DNA from: Nemania diffusa
Lineage: Eukaryota; Ascomycota; Sordariomycetes; Xylariales; Xylariaceae
Direction: 5' to 3'
Length of the DNA stretch: 64,000 nt
Assembly: GCA_038501195.1 (NCBI GenBank)
Contig: JBBPUQ010000008.1
Span: 3,792,501-3,856,500, forward strand
The translations under genes and the position numbers were made by a program. The notes beneath the pieces are model-generated. The model was given only the letters and a program-made list of their open reading frames with translations. It made no database searches and was not told the DNA's origin. Shown here piece by piece: positions 56,574 through 64,000 of this stretch. The first letter of the stretch is position 1; each line of letters begins with the position of its first letter.

Positions 56574-57251
56574 GTAGCTTTTCTGAGCTTCTTCTTATTC
56601 GGCTTTCATTTGCCTCTTATTGTATGGATATATATATGTATATCTCTTTCTCTCTCTCTCGTGTCGATGATTTTGGTTAAATGTTAGAATGACGCAGAGG
56701 AGGTCTCAACGCCGTATGTAATTGGCACAGCCACAAAGCCCCCCAAGCCACGCCTACCTTTTGTCTCAAACCGTAAGTGTGGCTAGGGCGTGCTTTATTG
56801 ACTTTGCATACCCCAAACTGTACAGAGAACCAATAGCGGGTCGCGACGCGTTCGATCGCGTTCGACCGCGTTTGCTCCGGCCTGCACTTTAATGATTTGA
56901 TAAGGTCTCTGTAATGATTGTATAGAATAGGTACTACTACTCTGTACAGTACCTACCTACCTACCTAAGGCACACATCAAACACTCTAAGGAACTACCTA
57001 AACTCTTACCAACGCCACTTACACCAAACACATCCACATCCACCATCCACAGCCTGCCTTTGCTGAGCACAATTCCAGGTCAATTACTTCTCTTGCATTG
57101 TCTCGGAAATTCCTATTGTTGTTTCGATCTATTCTAAAACACCCTCTCGTAAATAAATGTATATCTCAGCCCTTGCCTCGGTTCTGTCGTAGAACAAGCA
57201 TGCCCCAGCTGTATAGAAGCCATAGAAGAAAAGAAGAGGAAGCAAGTCGCC
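56574..57251. promoter_or_regulatory. Divergent promoter region between the membrane protein and DNA2
   Basis: 678 bp separate the two start codons. It contains GCGTTCGATCGCGTTCGACCGCG near 56848-56871, a CG-rich direct repeat (GCGTTCGA/CCGCGTT). CpG-rich ACGCG-like words (for example GACGCG at 56845) could serve as MBF cell-cycle sites, which would suit a replication gene. TACCTACCTACC lies at 56951-56964. Confidence 0.4.
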
Positions 57252-60200
57252 ATGCCCCTCCAGAAGTCTTTCTCTGAACAGAATGGCTCCCTTAAGGTGA
57301 GCGAGCACACGCCCTATACTGATAAACACCCTACCCTTCATTACTCGGTGTATTATTCTGTATTAGCCCTCGAGCCAGTCCTGCTAATTGTCATGGATAC
57401 ACGCCTACAGACTCGCCAACGCTGGCATAAATCTAAAAGCCATTCCGGTATAGGTCAGCCCTCGGCTGCTACCACTACTACTCGAAGCACTCGATCTCGG
57501 CCCCTCGAACGCGTCGCAGACGCCACCAAACAGAAACTCAATGCATTCAACTTCTGCCCTCCTGGTCCCGAGCCCGAGCCCGGCGAGCCTGTTAAGCGAG
57601 CATTGATTGACGAGAACAAGAATGAGAACGATGTAGTTAAGCCTGATGCCGTGTCGTCTCTCCCGCCCAACTTGCCGTTAGATCCCATGAAACACCTGAG
57701 CACGCCTGTGAGCCGCCTGGCCTGGCGGGACCTGATCGGCGACTCGGACGTGAAAGCAGAAGATGAAGACATCAGTCCGCAGGAAAAGATCGGGTGGGAT
57801 ACGAAACAGAAACCCATGTACGGCCTGTCGCCAATGCCACGAAAACGGGGGTCTAAAAGGGCACGTAGCTCATCGCCCGTGTCGTCGCCTGCAGCATGCG
57901 CCAAGCCAATGGCGCCCACCGTCAACGTCAAGCAGCTGTCGGCCGCTCTCAAGTCGCCTTGCGCAGATCCCACCATTGAACTCTGGGATCGCTTTTCCCT
58001 AGCCGGCTCCACGGCGACCACGCCTTTGGGACATACCAACCCGGCTCTAGCCCAAATCATGGTCTCGTCTTCCCCCCAGCCTTCAAAGACGGCGGGCACG
58101 GGTCGCGGCGAAGCCGGGTTGAGAAGGACCATTAGCTGCGGAGCGAACTGGCCGAAGCGTCGTCGTGTCGAAAGGGCCGAGACGATGCCTTCTACGAGTG
58201 TTGCCGTGGGAGAGAGCCCAAGCAACAATTCAAAGTCCTCCATGGTCAATGCTTTATTGAAAAGTGTGACGGGCGAGCTCAGCCGATCCAAAGCTGCCCA
58301 GACACAACTCGACGTCCTAAAGTCGCCGTCACCTCGCAAGAGGCGGTACAATCCTGCCGACCATCTCTCGGGATCTCCCAAACGGCGCCCATCTCCTACA
58401 AAATCTACGCCTAGCCAAGCTCTCGCGGCGGCCGCTGTGTCAAAGGCGGCCGGTGCAGCGGATGACTTGTCCGACTACGGAGACGACGACTTCGATGACG
58501 ATACACTGATGAGTTTGGATGTCGATATCACTCCTTCACTCGAGCCCAAATCCCAAGCAACGCAGCCGCAAACTCCCGTGACCAAGCAAATGGCAAAGCC
58601 GAATATCACCATTCAAGGCGCAGACACACTGTTGGATGAATTTGCCGACCTGGATGACGATCTTTTTGCCGACGCTGAGGACTTGCTATCACAGATCGAC
58701 TCTGCTTGTAATACCAGCCGACATACCACTGCGTCCCAGGCCCCTATTTCTGTGAGCGCAGCCTCTCCAGGGCCTGCTCCTGACGAGTCAGCGGAGGACA
58801 TGTATGGAGATGACTTTGGTGGTGATTTCGATTTCGAAGCCGCCGAAATGGCTGCGACGCAATCTTCCAAGCAATCCACTGGATCAGTACCGTTTGTATG
58901 TAAGTCATAGCCGCAACACCACGTCATGTGCTCACTAATACGGTCAGCAGCCGTCTCAAAAGCCTAAAGCGATCCAGCGTTATCTCATAACACAGGTTCT
59001 ACAGAGTCAGTATACAGATGATCGCGGAAGAGAGTTGCCAGAGAAGGTAAGCAAACACTCGTCAACTGCTCGCTAGCCCACCACCAACGTTTTTTAGGTA
59101 CTATTCGTCCAAGTTGACCGAACAAAGATCATGAAGACGGTACACCTTCGAGGAGACTGGATAGAAACATCAGCAAGTGCGAAATCATACGTACATATCA
59201 TTGGCGATTTCCAACCATCCGGACAATGCATCATTGACAACTCGCAAAACATTCTCATTCTACACCCGGACCAACTGATATCTGCCACCGTTGTCGCAGA
59301 CAGTTTCACATGCATGCGAAGGTCTGTCCTCCAAGACCGCGTGAGAGCAACTAGTGACAAGACGCCACCCCTTGTGTATGGTACGCTCCTCCACGAGATT
59401 TTCCAAGAAGCGTTGATGGCGAACAATTGGACCTCCGAATTCCTGGACGCTGTTATCTACAAAATTACCGAGAAGCACGTGGAAGATCTGTATACTATTC
59501 AAGTCCCAATCGGCGATGCCCGGAACCATCTCCAGTCCAAGATGCCAGAGCTCACAGCCTGGGCAAAAACATTCGTCTCTGCTTTCCCCAAGGTTAGTGC
59601 TTGTCATCGTTTCCAAGTATTATTCATACAATACCCCCCTGCTAATGCCTCGATAGCCCGATGCCATAGTCCAGGGTCGAAATGGCGATAAGGCGAATAT
59701 GAGTGTCACCAAGTTGCTTGATGTTGAGGAACATGTTTGGTCTCCGATGTACGGACTGAAGGGCAACATTGATGCGACGGTCCAAGTCACTATGAAAGAT
59801 GGCAATCAAAGACGAACGCTCACCGTACCCTTTGAGGTGAAAACAGGCAAAAATGCGACACCGAGCCATATGGCCCAGACGGCACTATATAATCTTTTAT
59901 TGTCGGATCGCTACGATATTGAGATCGCTTATGGAGTCTTGTATTATATGGAGACCTCACAGACATATCGAATTCCGACAATCCGCAACGAGCTGCGGCA
60001 CATGATCATGCAGCGCAATCAGTTAGCGTGCTACGTGAGGGAACGGAGCGTGCAACTCCCGCCGATGAAAAAAAGCGCGAATACTTGCGGCAAGTGTTAT
60101 GCTAAGGTGTCCTGCTTCATCTACCACAAACTCGCCGACAACGGTGACGCCGAAACAAGTGGTGTCAAGGGGAAATTCGACGAAGTGGTCCAGCATCTAA

Positions 60201-62428
60201 CTCCGACCCATCAAGAGTTCTTTTTGAAATGGGAAGATCTTTTGACAAAAGAAGAAAAAGAAAGCCAAAAACTTAGACGAGAGCTCTGGACTATGGTCAG
60301 CACTGAACGCGAGAAGGTAGGACGCTGTTTTGCCAACGTCGTTATTGAAGAAGGCTCTGCATTTGAAGAGAGCGACAGCCCCAAGATCAATCGATACCGG
60401 TATAGCTTCGTCAAAGAGAACGCCAGTCCTACCTTTTCCTTTGTCGATTCTCAGCTGGTCGTAGGGGAACCCGTTGTGGTCTCGGACGAAACGGGCCATT
60501 TCGCACTCGCCCTGGGCTTCGTCACATCGGTACGAAAGCAAAGGATTTCCGTTGCGGTTGACCGTCGCCTTCACAACGCGCGAGTCCGCCGTCCCGGATT
60601 TGACGAGAATACCAACCAGGTGTTCGCTAGCATCATGGAAGTTGTCCCAGAGGGTGCAACGCCGGCTCAGTCCCAAGGAAAAATCAGAGAGGCTCCTGTG
60701 CGGTACCGCCTAGACAAGGATGAATTCAGTAATGGCATGGCGACCGTGCGAAACAACCTGGTGCAAATAATGGCCGACGGCGTGTTTGGTTCGAGGGAGA
60801 TCAGGCGATTGGTGGTTGATCTTGCTCCGCCTCGGTTTAAGGCAACCACAACGCAATATTCGATCGCTGAACAGGCCAATCTGAACGTGGATCAAAAACG
60901 GGCCATCCAGAAAGTCATGAGCGCTCAGGATTATGCTCTAGTCCTCGGTATGCCTGGGACGGGTAAGACGACAACCATTGCCCATATTATCCGCGCATTG
61001 GTTAGCCAAGGGAAGAGTGTGCTTCTGACATCCTACACTCACTCAGCCGTAGACAACATCCTGTTGAAGTTGAAAACAGATCAGTTCCCCATCCTCCGGC
61101 TCGGAGCGCCAGCCAAGGTGCATCCCGAGGTCCAGGAGTTTGCCATCCTAGCTAACCAGCCGGCAAGTACTTTCGAAGAAATTCGGCATGCCTGGCACGA
61201 CACTCCCGTCGTAGCAACCACATGCTTGGGAGTGAGCCACCCCGTTTTCAATGAACGCACGTTCGACTACTGTATCGTGGACGAAGCGTCACAGATTACG
61301 CTGCCCATCTGCATAGGGCCGATACGACTGGCACGAACCTTCGTACTAGTAGGAGATCATAACCAGCTTCCTCCCCTCGTACAGAACGAGGAAGCCCGAA
61401 TAGGAGGATTAGATATTAGTCTCTTCAAGTTGCTCTCAGATACCCATCCTGACTCGGTTGTCAACCTCGAGCACCAATATCGCATGTGTGAAGATGTGAT
61501 GACACTGAGCAACACGCTCATCTATGAAGGCCGCCTAAAATGCGGCACCGAAGCACTACGCCATCAGAAATTATATGTGCCTCATATGAGCCGTTTACGG
61601 CAGAAACATTACGATGCCAACACCATCATGCGTCCTAGCACACCAAGGTCATTTTGCGTCAATTGGACTAGCGATCACTGTTGGCTGCACAATCTCCTCG
61701 ATCCCGATGCCCGCGTTCGCTTTGTCAACACAGACTATCTGCCCTCGCCACGGGAGGAGGCCAAAGGCAACCGTATCGTCAATCCAACCGAAGCCCGCAT
61801 CGTAGTGCAGCTCGTCGACTCCCTCCTCGCCGTCGGCGTCCCCGCCAACGAAATCGGCGTCATGACGCATTACCGCTCACAACTGTCCCTGCTCAAACAC
61901 GGCCTCCGCGGCTTCGGGAACGGCATCGAGCTGCACACGGCGGACCGCTTCCAGGGCCGGGACAAGGAGGTCGTGGTGCTCAGCCTCGTGCGCAGCAACG
62001 AGGCGTGCAGCATCGGCGACCTGCTCAAGGACTGGCGGCGCATCAACGTCGCGTTCACGCGCGCCAAGACGAAGCTGCTCGTCGTCGGCAGCCGCGAGAC
62101 GCTGAAAGGCAGCGGGGAGCTGGAGATGCTCAGCCGGTTCGTCCGCCTCATGGAGGACCGCGACTGGGTGTACGACCTGCCCCGCGACGCGCTCGAGAGC
62201 CACCTCTTCGAGGACGGCGCGCCGGGCAGCTTGGCCTCGCCGTCGAAGAGGAGCCCGAAGAAAGCGGGTCCCGCGGCTGGTGGGGTGAAGAGAGCGGGGC
62301 GCGTCTTGGCTGGGAAGGAGAATCAGGTACCCGGCCCCAAGAGGGGGACTATCACGGGCCGGGCGCTTCTGAAGAATAACCCCGTCTCGAGAGATATCTT
62401 GAACGAGATGATGGGGGGTGTTTATTAG
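57252..62428 (+). CDS. DNA replication ATP-dependent helicase/nuclease DNA2
   Basis: Dna2 trims long Okazaki flaps and resects double-strand breaks. Exons 57252-58895, 58951-59046, 59098-59592 and 59657-62428 give about 1670 residues, usual for filamentous fungi. The N-terminal 550 residues are disordered and acidic. The RecB-like nuclease has HEIFQEAL, GLKGNIDAT and FEVKTGK. Iron-sulphur cysteines are in SFTCMRR and CGKCYAKVSC. The superfamily 1 helicase has GMPGTGKTTT (Walker A), DEASQIT (Walker B), GDHNQLPPLV, LEHQYRMCE, TADRFQGRDKEVV and RINVAFTRAKTKLL. The C-terminus is basic and disordered. The second acceptor may be at 58947 or 58950. Positions 57297-57410 look like an extra in-frame intron (114 nt, GTGAGC donor, CTAAT branch). 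Removing it would join MPLQKSFSEQNGSLK to TRQRWHKSK. Confidence 0.96.
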
Positions 62429-63401
62429 CTCCGTTAGCTGGTTTAGTCAGCGGGAGCTGAATGCTTGTTTCTTACTATGGGCCTATGGAGCATTGGCATT
62501 GGTTAGGGTTTGTAAGGCGTTGCGCGTTAGTAGGATTATATCGGGTTTAGGGATATAGCATCATGATATGACGATAGGGTTGGCGCATTGTTAGGTATCT
62601 AGATATGTAGTCTTTAGAAACGCACTCATACGAGCCAGAGGAATGAATAAGACGGTGCTTTGTTGTGTAGCATGATTGTTTTGCTGTACTTGGTGTTTTT
62701 TTTACTGTGATTAAATAAAACTTTAGTATTATAATTGTTAGAATTTCTCAGCATACAGTAGATAATCTTTCCTTTTTTTTTGGCTCTTGTGTTCTTGCTA
62801 ATTAACTCCTATCGTGCCTTTCTTATAGCCGAGTTCTGTTTTCGCTCTGCAGCAGTACAATCCTGCGGCTCTATTTCGTGACTACAGTAACAAATAAACA
62901 AAACCTAGATACCATCCCCCATAATTGACCCTTTTCAAGTAATTAGTATGATTGATGTTTGCTAATAGAGTACCAAATTGGTTGCTAATTTGAATAGGTA
63001 AAATACTCGAGCTTGTAAGTTAATAGGGGATCTCTACTCTGAGCAGTTCTCGTGAAATATCTTCGCAGTCACACGCGCGTCATATCATCTCATATTTCAT
63101 ATAATCACCCGAGTTTATCTTACGAATAAAGTTTATCATAGAGAACTAAATGAGCATGCTCAAAGTTTGTAATAACATCAAAACATCTGACGGCAATGAA
63201 CGAGTTGCTTCTCAGACGTCTAGAACCCCTGGTCTGACAAGGCCGTCATTTGGCTTTCGTAATAAGGAAAAGGTCATGAAAAAGGAAACAGTCCACGAAA
63301 TCTCTACTCCCATTCCAGAGTTAGAATCCCAAATATCTAATATCCAACGAACGCCCTGTCATAACACTTAACACGGATGTCAGGTCTTCAGAGGTCTTGA
63401 A
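62429..63401. other. Convergent spacer
   Basis: The 3' flanks of DNA2 (plus) and of the zinc-finger gene (minus). T-rich and AT-rich runs lie at 62695-62740 and 62770-62782. The 73-codon frame at 63150-63371 has no recognised features. Confidence 0.5.
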
Positions 63402-64000
63402 TTACTCATGAGCGTTGAAGTCGGCGTTACCCTCGTGACTCTGCCCGTCCGCCTCATTCATCTGGAAGCCGTTAAACTGGAACATATCTCTAGCTGGCCC
63501 ATAGTTCCCAAACTGCTGGGGGTGATCGCCCTGCACAGCGACTCCGTCCATGTAGCCGTCCCCCATGATAGGGTTCCCCATTAGCTGATAGTTTCCAAAC
63601 GGCTGGGGGGGGTTGCCTGGCACGCCAGTTCCATTCACGTAGTAGCTACCATTCATGAAAAAGGCCCCCGTTGGCTGGTAGTTCACACCTTGCTGGTGGT
63701 TATTACCATTTGCCTGGCCGAAATAGTTAATCATGGGGAAGGTGTTAGAGTAAGTAGGCTCTGGCTGGTAAGGCATGGAGTTCTTGAAAGACCTATGAAA
63801 TCGTCCCATGTGCATAATTAAGTCCTCCTGGCGAGCAAATCCTTCTAGGCCCCACCTATCGCATCCAGGTTCCATGCAGGAGAAAGGGAGTGGTGGATAG
63901 CCCAGCAGGTGAGGCACGTGCGGGACATAAGCTGGAGCTTGCTCCTGAGGCTCGGCGGCTGACATTGGGGCCGGCTGCTGTCCCTGCGCTTGAGGTTCTG
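63402..64000 (-). CDS. C2H2 zinc-finger protein, C-terminal part (cut by window edge)
   Basis: The frame is open from the right edge to a stop at 63402, so the N-terminus lies outside the window. The visible part (about 199 residues) contains one finger, CMEPGCDRWGLEGFARQEDLIMHMGRFH, of the form C-x4-C with a His-x4-His end, suited to DNA or RNA binding. Before it lies a Pro/Gln-rich stretch. After it lies an Asn/Gly/Tyr-rich low-complexity tail with two related repeats (PPQPFGNYQ and HPQQFGNYG). Earlier fingers may be encoded beyond the edge. No orthologue can be named. Confidence 0.75.
   Translation of the reverse strand, partial: EPQAQGQQPAPMSAAEPQEQAPAYVPHVPHLLGYPPLPFSCMEPGCDRWGLEGFARQEDLIMHMGRFHRSFKNSMPYQPEPTYSNTFPMINYFGQANGNNHQQGVNYQPTGAFFMNGSYYVNGTGVPGNPPQPFGNYQLMGNPIMGDGYMDGVAVQGDHPQQFGNYGPARDMFQFNGFQMNEADGQSHEGNADFNAHE

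Noticed and set aside
61681..62379. 232-codon plus-strand frame in the DNA2 3' region
   Set aside because: It is an Arg/Pro-rich shadow of the helicase domain, which is clearly coded in another frame.
63150..63371. 73-codon plus-strand frame downstream of DNA2
   Set aside because: It has an ATG, but no recognisable motif or codon bias, and lies in an AT-rich convergent spacer.
1..64000. Secondary-metabolite cluster or CRISPR array
   Set aside because: No polyketide synthase, peptide synthetase, terpene cyclase or tailoring-enzyme cluster is present. Regularly spaced repeats of CRISPR type were not seen and are not expected in a fungal nucleus.

Overview
The window is nuclear DNA of a filamentous ascomycete, most likely a Sordariomycete. 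Genes carry short introns (about 50-120 nt, GT-AG with CTAAC-like branch sites). Housekeeping proteins are typically ascomycete: COX15, HP1, Dna2, a TORC1 Tco89-like protein and a TamA/DAL81-like Zn2Cys6 factor. Spacers are full of the short palindromic motif TACCTAGGTA. At least one decayed gene has nonsense changes of the kind left by repeat-induced point mutation (RIP).

Layout. 0-8 kb: an intron-rich CDF metal transporter (1769-3688, +), then a sparse region holding a tandem array of exon-like units (about 6105-7123). 8-18.6 kb: COX15 (+), a 52-aa membrane mini-protein (-), a retroelement relic with an LTR-like end, an unknown 203-aa protein (+), a decayed PD-(D/E)XK-type fragment (-), and HP1 (-). 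18.6-21.8 kb: gene-free. 21.8-28 kb: an unknown zinc-finger/coiled-coil protein (+), a three-exon small membrane-protein candidate (-), a pseudogene with two nonsense codons and a frameshift (-), and a diverged casein kinase 1 paralogue (+). 31-38.4 kb: a CRH-type GH16 cell-wall transglycosylase (-), a SIRT5-like sirtuin with a C-terminal frameshift (+), and an MFSD5-like transporter (-). 40.5-49.3 kb: the Tco89-like protein (+), a second secreted GH16 enzyme (+), and the Zn2Cys6 regulator (-). 53.7-64 kb: an AIF2/AMID-like flavoprotein (+), an unknown membrane protein (-) divergent from Dna2 (+), and a C2H2 zinc-finger protein (-) cut by the right edge.

The genes do not form one pathway or a secondary-metabolite cluster. 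The window alternates conserved core genes with gene-poor accessory stretches that contain relics, broken genes and diverged paralogues. The two GH16 enzymes both act on wall glucans, but they lie 12 kb apart and are unrelated in context. The most unusual item is the 6.1-7.1 kb array. Near-identical 93-nt units there keep one open frame, are bounded by splice-like sites, and each end in a Y-I-I-I-G motif followed by Lys-Arg.
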